Positions 1-7,237 of a stretch of 43,220 bases of DNA are shown piece by piece. Both the position numbers and the translations under genes were made by a program. The number at the start of each line of letters is the position of its first letter. Positions within the stretch are counted from its first letter, which is position 1. A model generated the notes under the pieces. The model was given only the letters and a program-made list of their open reading frames with translations, searched no databases and was not told where the DNA came from. The stretch is from an uncultured Acidimicrobiales bacterium (GTDB taxonomy: Bacteria; Actinomycetota; Acidimicrobiia; Acidimicrobiales; SHLQ01), in contig CAKZVC010000041.1 of NCBI GenBank assembly GCA_937922235.1, forward strand, positions 1 to 43,220, in the 5' to 3' direction.

Positions 1-55
1 TGTGTCATATCCGATCCGTGCGCACGGCGCGAGGCCGGTCGACGCGTTACGGAGC

Positions 56-61
56 TACACT
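56..61 (+). promoter_or_regulatory. Candidate -10 box of tRNA-Sec copy 1
   Basis: A TACACT hexamer (TANNNT pattern) lies 11 nt before the first base of the tRNA at 73. The second tRNA-Sec copy has TAGCAT at exactly the same distance, although the DNA outside the inverted repeat differs. I see no clear -35 element. The match is short, so it is suggestive only. Confidence 0.4.
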
Positions 62-68
62 CCAGAGG

Positions 69-206
69 CCATGGAGGTGTCTGAGTACCTGGTGGGCTCC
101 CCCGCCTTCAAAGCGGGCGATACGGGCGATCCCCGTATGGCGGGTTCGATTCCCGTCCACCTCCGCTGTCTATCCCGCGGTCGCAATCCGTCGGCTAGCG
201 CCTCCT
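69..206 (+). repeat. Left arm of 138-bp inverted repeat carrying tRNA-Sec
   Basis: This arm contains the whole tRNA-Sec gene, 4 nt of 5' flank and 41 nt of 3' flank. It is the reverse complement of 2021-2158 with one difference (C at 118, corresponding to T in the other copy). The identity stops inside the TAG stop codon (205-207) of the adjacent minus-strand gene. The 3' flank is as conserved as the tRNA itself, which points to recent segmental duplication or gene conversion. Confidence 0.95.
73..165 (+). tRNA. selC: tRNA-Sec (anticodon UCA), copy 1
   Basis: Selenocysteine tRNA, charged with Ser, converted to Sec, and delivered by SelB to UGA codons. The 93-nt sequence starts GGAGGTGT and ends CCACCTCC plus discriminator G at 165. 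The anticodon stem CCCGC/GCGGG is perfect and closes the loop CTTCAAA with anticodon TCA. A long extra arm has a 7-bp stem ATACGGG/CCCGTAT, and the T loop is TTCGATT. The D stem is long with one mismatch, as expected for tRNA-Sec. Only 7 of the 8 possible acceptor pairs form. CCA is not encoded. A second copy, identical but for one base, lies on the minus strand at 2062-2154. A gene that needs this tRNA is present at 42046-43164. Confidence 0.95.
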
Positions 207-1254
207 ACTCGTCGAGAATGCTGGTGATCATGGCGTCGAACTCGTCGTCGTCGGGTTCACGTTTGTTATCGTCGCTCGCCGCGCTTCTGGCTGCAGCCAT
301 CTCGGCTTCCGACTTCTTGCGACGCCGTTCGAACCAGAGGCCGCCGATCAAGATCGATGCCGCAGAGATGACAGCCGCAATGAGCAGTGTCCGGCCCGCC
401 TCTGGTTCGGTGTCGGGACGCTCGGCTTCGACGTCCACGCTGACTTCGGCATCGACATCTTCCGCAGCCTGTTGTTGCTCCGAAGCCGTTGAGGTTGGGG
501 TAGGAGCCGGCGACTCGTCGGTCACCACCGCGTTGTCGGCTGACTCGACGACGAACACGCCGCGGCCAAAGACCGAGGGGTTGGTGAACGATTGATCTTC
601 GGTGTCTGCGGTTGACCAGCTGATCTTCATGTCGCGCTCGACGCCGCTCGTGCCATTGGCTTGGATCTGAAAGCCGAACTCCGGGGTGCTCGCAATATCG
701 ACGAGGTCGTCGAGCGCGACGGCGATCTCAAAGCCCCAACCGTCGGCCGTATCAAACACCAACCCCAAGACGTTGAAGGTCTCCGACCCAAGCCCGGTGA
801 TCGTGATTGCTTCTGGGTCGGTGTTCCCTCGATCGATTGGCGACACCGTGATCTGCCCGACTCGGTCGCCGTATTCGGTTGCGGCGAGGTCGCCAAAGTT
901 TGCGTACACCTCGACGGAATCTTCTCTCCAGTACTGGCTGCCGTTCTGCCCGGCGACGATCAGGTCGTCCGTGATCGTCGCTGCCACGTATAACGCCTCA
1001 TCGGTTGCTGCGATCTGCCAACGAAGCTCGCCGCGAGCGGCAAGGTCGTCGGAGGGTTGCGGGCCAGTGTTGGTAATGACCGCCGGAAGTGTGGCCCAAT
1101 CGCCAAGATCTCCGTCGAGTGAAATCGATCCGGGTTCTACGACCGGAACCACAACCAGTTCGCCGTCGATCGATTCTGGAGCTTGTGCTGCAGCCGCCGA
1201 GCTGCCAAGCAAGACCATGGCAGCGAGCGCGAGCAGAAACCGGCGAAGTGGCAT
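205..1254 (-). CDS. Secreted, membrane-anchored CBM9-like domain protein
   Basis: This 349-residue protein has an N-terminal signal peptide (MPLRRFLLALAAMVLLGSSAAAAQA). Residues about 28-225 resemble a family 9 carbohydrate-binding or DOMON-like beta-sandwich: DGDLGDW near the start, then LRWQIAATDEALYVAATI, REDSVEVYANF and a late GWGFEIAVALDDL. An acidic, Thr/Ser-rich linker follows, then a transmembrane helix (TLLIAAVISAASILIGGLWF), a basic stop-transfer patch (ERRRKK) and a short acidic cytoplasmic tail. The ATG at 1254 was chosen because a TACCGT box lies 5 nt upstream. A CopC-like gene lies upstream on the same strand, so the two may be cotranscribed. Its stop codon sits at the edge of the tRNA-Sec inverted repeat. 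The ligand is unknown; binding of a sugar or heme is only family-level inference. Confidence 0.75.
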   Translation of the reverse strand: MPLRRFLLALAAMVLLGSSAAAAQAPESIDGELVVVPVVEPGSISLDGDLGDWATLPAVITNTGPQPSDDLAARGELRWQIAATDEALYVAATITDDLIVAGQNGSQYWREDSVEVYANFGDLAATEYGDRVGQITVSPIDRGNTDPEAITITGLGSETFNVLGLVFDTADGWGFEIAVALDDLVDIASTPEFGFQIQANGTSGVERDMKISWSTADTEDQSFTNPSVFGRGVFVVESADNAVVTDESPAPTPTSTASEQQQAAEDVDAEVSVDVEAERPDTEPEAGRTLLIAAVISAASILIGGLWFERRRKKSEAEMAAARSAASDDNKREPDDDEFDAMITSILDE

Positions 1255-1319
1255 AGCCAACGGTACCCGTCAAATCTGCCGCGTTCTCTTCGGGCAACCG
1301 ACGCGAGTGCCGATGAGCG

Positions 1320-1766
1320 TTATCGCCGTGTGGGACGACGGCGCTTGTCGGCACGAAAGACAAGACCGAGGTAGATCAGGAGACCGGCAGCGATACCAAC
1401 AACGGCAAGTAGCCCGCCGGAGAGCGCCTGATCGGGAGCGTCGACGCCGATGCGAATCGAGCCAGTATTGGTGTCGCCGTCGGCCGAGCGAACCGCATAG
1501 GCAACTTCGTAGTTGCCCGAGGGAAGATCGCCCACGACAGTGCCAATAAGTGTCGAACCGTCGACTGTCGCCTCTGCAGGAAATGCCGTGCCATCGAGCT
1601 TGGTAACGGTGACCTCGGCGCCTTCGCCGATCAGGAGTGAGTCGAACTCGAACTCAACAGTTCGCAAGGTCGCGAGTGATGCGCCGTCAGCGGGAGTAGC
1701 CGACAACAACCGCGCCGCAGCCCCAGCCGGTGTACTCAAGGCGAAGAGCATCAATGCAGCGAGCAA
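1320..1766 (-). CDS. CopC-like domain protein with C-terminal TM helix, start uncertain
   Basis: After a hydrophobic signal segment (LLAALMLFALSTPAGAA) comes a CopC-type Ig-like domain: ARLLSATPADGA at the N-terminus, then VTVTKLDG and SGNYEVAYAVRSADGDTNTG. A transmembrane helix (GGLLAVVGIAAGLLIYLGLVF) and a basic tail RADKRRRPTRR follow. CopC proteins bind periplasmic copper, usually with the first mature residue (His). Here that position reads A-A-R-L, so the usual copper ligand appears absent. The start is a problem: the Lys that would form the signal-peptide n-region lies upstream of any ATG/GTG/TTG except a distant ATG at 2018 inside repeats. I use TTG 1766; ATG 1751 is the alternative. 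The 5' end may have been eroded by the repeats at 1786-2000. Confidence 0.6.
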   Translation of the reverse strand: MLAALMLFALSTPAGAAARLLSATPADGASLATLRTVEFEFDSLLIGEGAEVTVTKLDGTAFPAEATVDGSTLIGTVVGDLPSGNYEVAYAVRSADGDTNTGSIRIGVDAPDQALSGGLLAVVGIAAGLLIYLGLVFRADKRRRPTRR

Positions 1767-1785
1767 GACAAGCGCTAAAACTTTC

Positions 1786-2000
1786 GCCGGGTAGCTCGAA
1801 GCTGCGAAGGTATTGGCTCCGCCAAACTCGAGTTTCTCGCCTGGTGGCTCGAAACATCGCCCGGTAGTCCGAAGCTGCGAAGCCGGTTCGGACGGTGACG
1901 GCCTCAAGAAACGCGTAGCGTTTCCGCCAATCGCAGCGCGAGTCGAGGAGCGCCCCGGGTAGCTCGAAGCTGCGAAGCCGGTTCGAGCGGTGACGGCCTC
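1786..2000. repeat. Cluster of three degenerate ~25-50-nt intergenic repeats
   Basis: A motif reading roughly GGTAGCTCGAAGCTGCGAAG occurs at 1786-1809, 1858-1905 and 1951-2000. The last two copies continue into a shared GCCGGTTCG-AGCGGTGACGGCCTC stretch. Pieces such as GAGTTTCTCGCC and TCGAAAC-TCGC between them recur at 29120-29170. The block separates the CopC-like gene from the right arm of the tRNA inverted repeat. Confidence 0.75.
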
Positions 2001-2020
2001 CGGCCAGCCGCCGAGCATCG

Positions 2021-2158
2021 AGGAGGCGCTAGCCGACGGATTGCGACCGCGGGATAGACAGCGGAGGTGGACGGGAATCGAACCCGCCATACGGGGATCG
2101 CCCGTATCACCCGCTTTGAAGGCGGGGGAGCCCACCAGGTACTCAGACACCTCCATGG
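2021..2158 (-). repeat. Right arm of 138-bp inverted repeat carrying tRNA-Sec
   Basis: Reverse complement of 69-206 with 137 of 138 positions identical. The spacer between the arms is about 1.8 kb and holds two minus-strand genes. Recombination between the arms would invert that segment. Confidence 0.95.
2062..2154 (-). tRNA. selC: tRNA-Sec (anticodon UCA), copy 2
   Basis: Second selenocysteine tRNA, differing from the copy at 73-165 only at nucleotide 46 (U instead of C), the base between the anticodon stem and the long extra arm. All stems, the UCA anticodon and the discriminator G are intact, so it should be functional. CCA is not encoded. One selC per genome is the usual situation, so a facing duplicate is unusual. 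Confidence 0.95.
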
Positions 2159-2165
2159 TCAGCAC

Positions 2166-2171
2166 ATGCTA
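2166..2171 (-). promoter_or_regulatory. Candidate -10 box of tRNA-Sec copy 2
   Basis: TAGCAT on the minus strand, 11 nt before the tRNA 5' end. This is the same spacing as TACACT before copy 1, and the hexamer lies outside the duplicated segment. Confidence 0.4.
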
Positions 2172-2194
2172 TCGACGTATCCGATGCACGCGCC

Positions 2195-2347
2195 TCAGTT
2201 GTCCGACGGATCCCAAGGAACACCTCGTGGCGGCAAGTCGCCCTCGGATGGTTCGGACTGGTTCCGAAGGATGAACATCACTGCGGCTCCGCCAACGACG
2301 GCGAACACAACGAAGATGAGGAGCGCATAGAGAGCCATTGCGCCCAT
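2195..2347 (-). CDS. Small single-pass membrane protein (50 aa)
   Basis: A 50-codon frame runs from ATG 2347 to TGA 2195. It encodes a hydrophobic helix (ALYALLIFVVFAVVGGAAVM) followed by a charged, Pro-rich cytoplasmic-type tail ending PRGVPWDPSDN. It starts 8 nt after the stop of the sigma factor gene on the same strand, so cotranscription is likely. A second in-frame ATG at 2338 is an alternative start. I see no strong Shine-Dalgarno. The family is not recognised. The clean TM-plus-tail layout and tight spacing argue for a real gene. Confidence 0.6.
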   Translation of the reverse strand: MGAMALYALLIFVVFAVVGGAAVMFILRNQSEPSEGDLPPRGVPWDPSDN

Positions 2348-2355
2348 AGGTCTGC

Positions 2356-3333
2356 TTAGACGGCGAGCAGGTCGCGTGCGCCCGTGTCGCTTGACGGATG
2401 ACGAAGCTTCGACATTGCGCGGGCTTCGATCTGACGAATGCGCTCACGGGTGAGGTTGAAGTGCTCGCCGACCTCTTCGAGGGTGCGAGGCTCGCCACGG
2501 TCGAGACCAAATCGGAGCTTCAGGATCTCGCGCTCACGCTCGTCGAGCGGTGAGAGGAGGCGGCTGATCTCGTCGGGAAGCAGCGCAGTTGCGGCAACTT
2601 CGAACGGTGAGTCTGCACCACGATCTTCAACTACATCGCCAAGCTCGGCGTCGCCGTCTTCACGAAGTGGCTCGGAGAGCGACAGTGGTTCAGCAGCAAA
2701 GCGAAGGGCTTCGGTGACCTTGTCTTCAGGAAGCTCAACCTCGGCTGAGAGCTCGGAGAGCGTGGCCGGGCGGCCAAGCTTGAGCTCTAGGCGAGAACGC
2801 GCCTTCTGCAGTCGGGTGAGGGTGTCACCAGCGTGAACTGGGAGACGAATGGTGCGGCCGGTGTTTGCGATACCGCGGGTGATGGCCTGACGAATCCACC
2901 AAGTGGCGTACGTCGAGAACTTGAAGCCCTTGCGCCAGTCGAACTTCTCGACGGCGTGCATGAGGCCGAGGTTGCCCTCTTGGATCAAGTCGAGCAGTGG
3001 CAAGCCTGATGCCTGGTACTTCTTGGCGATCGATACGACAAGACGAAGGTTCGATTGCACGAAGGTGCGCTCTGCTTCTTCACCGCGACGCAGGTCCCGG
3101 TTCAGTTCACGACGCTTGGCTGCAGTAAGGTCACCACCAGAATCGATAGCCTCACGGGCTTCGGCGCCCTTTTCGATGGCTTGCGCCAGGCGAACCTCAT
3201 CGTCCTTTGTCAGGAGTGGGTATTGGCCAATGTCCGTGAGATACAGGCGGACAAGATCTTCTTCGTCCCGCTCGACACGCTCTTTCGCCACGAGGTTCCT
3301 CTTCTGAAAGTTACTAGTGATGGGTTGCGCCAT
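2356..3333 (-). CDS. RNA polymerase sigma-70 family factor (group 1/2 type)
   Basis: This 325-residue sigma factor has regions 1.2, 2, 3 and 4. Region 1.2 begins EEDLVRLYLTDIGQYPLLT. Region 2 includes RLVVSIAKKYQ, LLDLIQEGNLGLMHAVEKFD and KFSTYATWWIRQAITR. Region 3 includes RTIRLPVH. Region 4 ends with the helix-turn-helix TLEEVGEHFNLTRERIRQIEARAMSKLR. It lacks the long N-terminal extension of actinobacterial primary sigma factors, so it resembles SigB/Hrd-type group 2 proteins; a primary role cannot be excluded. The ATG at 3333 gives the sequence MAQPITSNFQKRNL. Upstream in-frame codons only encode non-conserved sequence. No good Shine-Dalgarno is visible. Confidence 0.93.
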   Translation of the reverse strand: MAQPITSNFQKRNLVAKERVERDEEDLVRLYLTDIGQYPLLTKDDEVRLAQAIEKGAEAREAIDSGGDLTAAKRRELNRDLRRGEEAERTFVQSNLRLVVSIAKKYQASGLPLLDLIQEGNLGLMHAVEKFDWRKGFKFSTYATWWIRQAITRGIANTGRTIRLPVHAGDTLTRLQKARSRLELKLGRPATLSELSAEVELPEDKVTEALRFAAEPLSLSEPLREDGDAELGDVVEDRGADSPFEVAATALLPDEISRLLSPLDEREREILKLRFGLDRGEPRTLEEVGEHFNLTRERIRQIEARAMSKLRHPSSDTGARDLLAV

Positions 3334-3473
3334 CACTGGGTTGACTACGGCTCCCCAAATTGGGGTGATGCAGTTTGTTTCGACGTTTTTACGGTCGACC
3401 TGAAGGGAAACCCTACCGACCGATCTGGCACCCGCAACCGCGCGAGTGGCGGAAAATGTGCCGAAAGTAACAG

Positions 3474-4493
3474 TTAGGCGCCCGTACAACCGTCGACAGT
3501 GATCTCAATCCACGACGTTCCAATGGCTGGATTCGTAGAATTTAGTGCATATTGAGCCCTCCAGTTTCCGCAAACCGTCGCCGTTCCCGACAGCGTTCCG
3601 TCGGAGTTGAGGGCGAATCCTGGAGCGAGCTCACCGAGTCCAGTGAGCTCAACCGACTCGAACGCTCCGCCAATCTTGTCGTTGGCAGCGATGTTGATCG
3701 AGAACGAATCGTCGGGCCGGAGACTGAAGCGGTCGTAGACAGCTTTGGGAAGCTCAACAAATTCGACTGGCGATGCAAGCGAGACCTCGTGGGCGGCGTC
3801 AACACTGTCGTCGGCCTCGTCCTGTTCAGGGTCATCGGTGAGTGCAAGGTTGTCTGGACCACGTTCGACGACCTGCAAGATCACCGTCTCTACTGGTTCT
3901 TCCTCACCCTGGACGAGCGAGGTTGGCGGTGCTGACGAGGTGCTCGTTTCGGGGGCTTGCGTCGTTGGTGCTGCAGCCGTTGTTGGAACAGCCGTGGTTG
4001 GGGCGGCAGTCGTTGGAACAGCCGTGGTTGGAGCGACTGTCGTTGGAGCGATTGTCGCATCCACAACGATGGCGTCGACGAGCTCAGGATCTGACGTGAG
4101 CGACTCCCCTGCCACAAGCGGTTGCACGTTCTCGGTCGCATCAGCGAGATCGCCAACGGCGGCGGTCGCCAGGTTGGCAGGAGGTTCGGCACTGGTCTCC
4201 AAGATCACGCCGATAACCCCTCCGAGCATCACAATGCCGACGAACGCGGCGAGGCTCGTAGCCAAAAGTCGTGCCCCGCTTGGTCCAGACTGTTCGGTGG
4301 TTGAGTCGGACGCAGCAGCCTTTTCCGTCGGCGGTGCACCTTGGGCCGGTGACGCTTTTGGGGCCTCAGTCTTCGGTGCTCGGGAAGTAGGAGCATCAGT
4401 CGCTCGTGCTTTCGACGCCGTTTGCTCACCGACCGGTGGAGATGGTTCGGTCGGAGGCAGGTGTGGGTCAGGGGTCTCTGCTGGCGCGTCCAT
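3474..4493 (-). CDS. Membrane protein with Thr-rich linker and Ig-like C-terminus
   Basis: 339 residues. A Pro/Ala/Thr-rich cytoplasmic N-terminus (1-75) is followed by one transmembrane helix (about 76-98). Next comes an extracellular linker with TTxAP/TTAVP repeats (about 140-190), then a C-terminal domain like the putative-Ig (He_PIG) fold: AVYDRFSLRPDDSFSINI, GLGELAPGFALNSDGTLSGTATVCG. Two late Cys residues could form a disulfide. It probably presents a binding domain at the cell surface. It lies directly upstream of the sigma factor gene on the same strand with about 140 nt between. The function is unknown. Confidence 0.75.
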   Translation of the reverse strand: MDAPAETPDPHLPPTEPSPPVGEQTASKARATDAPTSRAPKTEAPKASPAQGAPPTEKAAASDSTTEQSGPSGARLLATSLAAFVGIVMLGGVIGVILETSAEPPANLATAAVGDLADATENVQPLVAGESLTSDPELVDAIVVDATIAPTTVAPTTAVPTTAAPTTAVPTTAAAPTTQAPETSTSSAPPTSLVQGEEEPVETVILQVVERGPDNLALTDDPEQDEADDSVDAAHEVSLASPVEFVELPKAVYDRFSLRPDDSFSINIAANDKIGGAFESVELTGLGELAPGFALNSDGTLSGTATVCGNWRAQYALNSTNPAIGTSWIEITVDGCTGA

Positions 4494-4574
4494 GTTGGGT
4501 ACTACGAACCAGAGAGCATTCCCAGATGCACGTTCTCCTCAAGCCGACCAACTGGTGTGCCGATGGGCTGCGCC

Positions 4575-6269
4575 CTATCGGAAGCCGTTGGTAATTGGCA
4601 AGCGCCGATCGCGACCGAAGCCCTTCTTGGTGACACGGGCACCGAGCGGTGTTTGACGGCGCTTGAACTCGCTGATGTCGACAAGGCGACAAATGCGCTT
4701 GACGGTCTCTTCATCGAAGCCCATGTCGATGAGCTCGGCAACCGTACGATCGCCTTCGATGTACGCCTCGAGCAGCGGGTCGAGCTCCTCATATGGAGGC
4801 AGGCTTTGATCGTCGCGCTGATCGGGCCGAAGCTCGGCCGATGGAGGTTTGGTGATGACCGAGTCGGGGATGATCTCTCGACCAGCCCGCTCGTTGAAGC
4901 GACGCGACAGCGCATAGACGTCGAGCTTGTAGACATCTTTGATCACCGCATACGCACCGGCGGTGTCGCCGTAGAGCGTCGAGTAGCCAACAGCCGCTTC
5001 GCTCTTGTTTCCGGTCGTAAGTACGAGCCAGCCGAACTTGTTGGTGAGGCCCATGAGAATGACGCCACGGATGCGCGATTGCAGGTTCTCTTCGGTCAGG
5101 CCTTCTTCACGCCCGGCGAAAGAGTCGGCGAACATTTCGAGGAAAGCAGCATGGCCGGGCTCGATGGGAATCGTCCGATGCGACACACCGAGGCGTTCAG
5201 CAAACTCTTCGGCGTCGGTAACCGAGTGGTCGCTCGAGTAACGACTTGGCATGAGTACGCAGTGCACGTTCTCGGGGCCGAGTGCGTCGGCAGCGATAGC
5301 GGCGGTGAGCGTCGAGTCGATGCCACCCGAAAGCCCAAGGCAGATGTCTTGGAAACCGTTCTTGCGGACGTAGTCGCGTGTTGCCAGCACGAGTGCCTCG
5401 TGCAGCTCGTCGAGCTCGTTCAACAGCGGGGCGATTCGGGGTGACGATGCTTCGCGATCGCGCCCGGTCGAATCCGAAATGTGCACGACGGGGAACGTGG
5501 CCTCGGCCGGCACCTTGCTCTCGATCGCCGGAACGTCAACCACGAGCAGCTCTTCAACACAATGACCCGCCCGGGCCATGAGGTTGCCGTCGGCGTCGAG
5601 CACAAACGATGATCCGTCGAAGACGAGCTCGTCCTGGCCTCCGACCTGGTTGCCGTAGACGAAGGGAACGCCGCCAGCTTCGGCGACACGATCAGCCATG
5701 ACTTCTTGGCGACGTTCGGTCTTTCGCCGGTAGTAGGGCGAGGCGTTCATGTTGACGATGATCTGCGCGCCGCCAGCGGCGAGCTGCGGAATTGGGCCGC
5801 CGGCAATCCAGCTGTCTTCGCAGATCGATAGGCCCAGGCGAATGCCGGCGACCTCGTGAAGTTGCATTGGCTCGGTGCCCGACAGGAACACACGCTCCTC
5901 GTCGAAGACGCCGTAGTTCGGGAGGGCCCGCTTGTGGTACGTCGCCTTTACTTCGCCGCCGGCAACGACGGCGAGCGCGTTGTAGCTCTGGCCGTGGCCC
6001 TCGCCGTCAGCGAAACCGATCACCGCAGCGCAGTGGCCGGTAATATCGGCGGCCACCTCATGGAGGACGCGAATGTTCTCGGCGATGAAGTTCGGCTTCA
6101 GCAGCAGGTCTTCGGGTGGATAGCCCGTGATCGTGAGTTCGGGAAACAGCGCCAGGTCGGCACCCTCACGCTCGGCCTCGCGCATCCACTTCCGGATGAG
6201 GTCGGCGTTGCCCTGAAGGTCGCCGACCTTGGTGTTGATCTGACAGATAGCGACACGTAGTACAGCCAC
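4575..6269 (-). CDS. nadE: Glutamine-dependent NAD(+) synthetase
   Basis: Makes NAD+ from nicotinic acid adenine dinucleotide, ATP and glutamine in the cytoplasm. The 564 residues hold an N-terminal nitrilase-like amidase domain with the Glu-Lys-Cys triad at E44 (FPELTITGYPPED), K113 (YHKRALPNYG) and C150 (SICEDSW). The C-terminal synthetase has the PP-loop SGGIDS at 314-319 and TTGNKSEAAVGYSTLYGD later. The length is typical of the two-domain enzyme. It begins with GTG at 6269, chosen because homologues start near V-L-R-V-A and because a TAGTCT box lies 6 nt upstream. An ATG one base earlier in position is out of frame. Confidence 0.96.
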   Translation of the reverse strand: MAVLRVAICQINTKVGDLQGNADLIRKWMREAEREGADLALFPELTITGYPPEDLLLKPNFIAENIRVLHEVAADITGHCAAVIGFADGEGHGQSYNALAVVAGGEVKATYHKRALPNYGVFDEERVFLSGTEPMQLHEVAGIRLGLSICEDSWIAGGPIPQLAAGGAQIIVNMNASPYYRRKTERRQEVMADRVAEAGGVPFVYGNQVGGQDELVFDGSSFVLDADGNLMARAGHCVEELLVVDVPAIESKVPAEATFPVVHISDSTGRDREASSPRIAPLLNELDELHEALVLATRDYVRKNGFQDICLGLSGGIDSTLTAAIAADALGPENVHCVLMPSRYSSDHSVTDAEEFAERLGVSHRTIPIEPGHAAFLEMFADSFAGREEGLTEENLQSRIRGVILMGLTNKFGWLVLTTGNKSEAAVGYSTLYGDTAGAYAVIKDVYKLDVYALSRRFNERAGREIIPDSVITKPPSAELRPDQRDDQSLPPYEELDPLLEAYIEGDRTVAELIDMGFDEETVKRICRLVDISEFKRRQTPLGARVTKKGFGRDRRLPITNGFR

Positions 6270-6275
6270 ATGTCG

Positions 6276-6281
6276 AGACTA
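6276..6281 (-). promoter_or_regulatory. Leaderless-type -10 box of nadE
   Basis: TAGTCT on the minus strand, 6 nt before the GTG start at 6269, with no Shine-Dalgarno. The transcript would begin at or next to the start codon. Confidence 0.5.
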
Positions 6282-6330
6282 CGAGCCCAGCTGTTCGATA
6301 CCCCGGAATCACCCGGCGAATTGCGGTGAC

Positions 6331-7167
6331 TCAGGCCACCGATTGCCGGGCGTCTTCGACGACGGCGACACGGTGCATCACTCGGCGGTGCGGAAGGTAG
6401 TCGACAACGGCGTAGTGCTGGGTTCCACGGTTGTCCCAAATGGCCAACGTGTTCGGCTTCCAGCGAAGACGAACATGATGCTCGGGACGGTTGATCCGGT
6501 CGAAGAGCTCGGTGAGCAGACGTCCAGCTTCTGGAGCGGACAGTCCGATGATGAACCGGGTGAAGCTCTCGCTCACGTTGAGGTATGGGCGGCCCGTCAC
6601 TGGGTGGTGCGACACCATGGGATGCACTGCCGTTCCTGCGTTGGTGTAGGCGTCCATCACACCTTCGTTGCCCGAGGCCCGGTAAGCCGGAGTGCGGAAG
6701 GCGCCCATGTCGTGCACCGCTTCGAGCTCCGCAATGTCGTCTTTCATGCCCGGGGGCAGTGAGTCGTAGACGGAGTACATGCTGGCCCACAACGTGTCGC
6801 CACCAGCAGGAGGAATGACCACACCTTTCAAGATAGAAGCGAACGGCGGGGTGGCCCGATAGGTCATATCGCTATGCCATTCGGCAGCATCGGGGAGGTC
6901 GTCGTCTTTCCATTCGATGATGACCACGTCGTCGCTGTCGGGATGTGTGACGTAGCTGTGATGGCGGGCGCCGAGTGTTCCCAGCTCGCGTCCGAGCTCG
7001 ACCATGCGGACGGGCGACAGGTCGAAGTCACGAAGGAAGATCACCTGATGCTCCATGAGCAAGCTGTGTAGCTCATCGGCAACGTCGCTGGTGATAGGTG
7101 CTGTCGGGTCGAGCCCAAAGAGCTCGGCGCCGAGTGCGGGAGAGAGTCGATCGACGGTCAGTGCCAT
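6331..7167 (-). CDS. TauD/TfdA-family 2-oxoglutarate/Fe(II) dioxygenase
   Basis: A 278-residue non-heme iron dioxygenase. The iron-binding facial triad is visible as H98 and D100 (AEWHSDMTY) and H251 (GTQHYAVVDY). R266 (VMHRV), 15 residues after the distal His, should bind the 2-oxoglutarate carboxylate, as in TauD. The protein is of normal family length. The substrate cannot be told; the family oxidises taurine, phenoxyacetates, carnitine precursors and other acids. The ATG at 7167 has a TATTCT box 6 nt upstream, and the predicted -35 region is covered by an inverted repeat (7197-7214) that looks like a TetR-type operator. So the gene is probably substrate-inducible. azlC-azlD lie upstream on the same strand. 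Confidence 0.92.
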   Translation of the reverse strand: MALTVDRLSPALGAELFGLDPTAPITSDVADELHSLLMEHQVIFLRDFDLSPVRMVELGRELGTLGARHHSYVTHPDSDDVVIIEWKDDDLPDAAEWHSDMTYRATPPFASILKGVVIPPAGGDTLWASMYSVYDSLPPGMKDDIAELEAVHDMGAFRTPAYRASGNEGVMDAYTNAGTAVHPMVSHHPVTGRPYLNVSESFTRFIIGLSAPEAGRLLTELFDRINRPEHHVRLRWKPNTLAIWDNRGTQHYAVVDYLPHRRVMHRVAVVEDARQSVA

Positions 7168-7185
7168 GGACAGAGAATAGACCGT

Positions 7186-7214
7186 CGTTCAGAAAAACTG
7201 AACACTCGTTCAGT
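7186..7214 (-). promoter_or_regulatory. Candidate TetR-type operator upstream of the dioxygenase
   Basis: ACTGAAC-ACTC-GTTCAGT forms a perfect 7-bp inverted repeat with a 4-nt spacer (7197-7214). A third half-site, CGTTCAG, lies at 7186-7192 and pairs with the same CTGAAC across an A-rich spacer. The block sits about 17 nt upstream of TATTCT (7174-7179), where the -35 element should be. No regulator gene is adjacent. Confidence 0.55.
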
Positions 7215-7237
7215 CGCGCTGTGTGTCAGCCGGATCG

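Noticed and set aside
69..2158. Composite transposon bounded by tRNA inverted repeats
   Set aside because: No transposase or integrase lies inside, and no target-site duplication was found at the outer ends.
1320..2165. N-terminal extension of the CopC-like frame across the repeats and the tRNA
   Set aside because: The added residues are translations of tRNA-Sec and intergenic repeats, not protein-like sequence.
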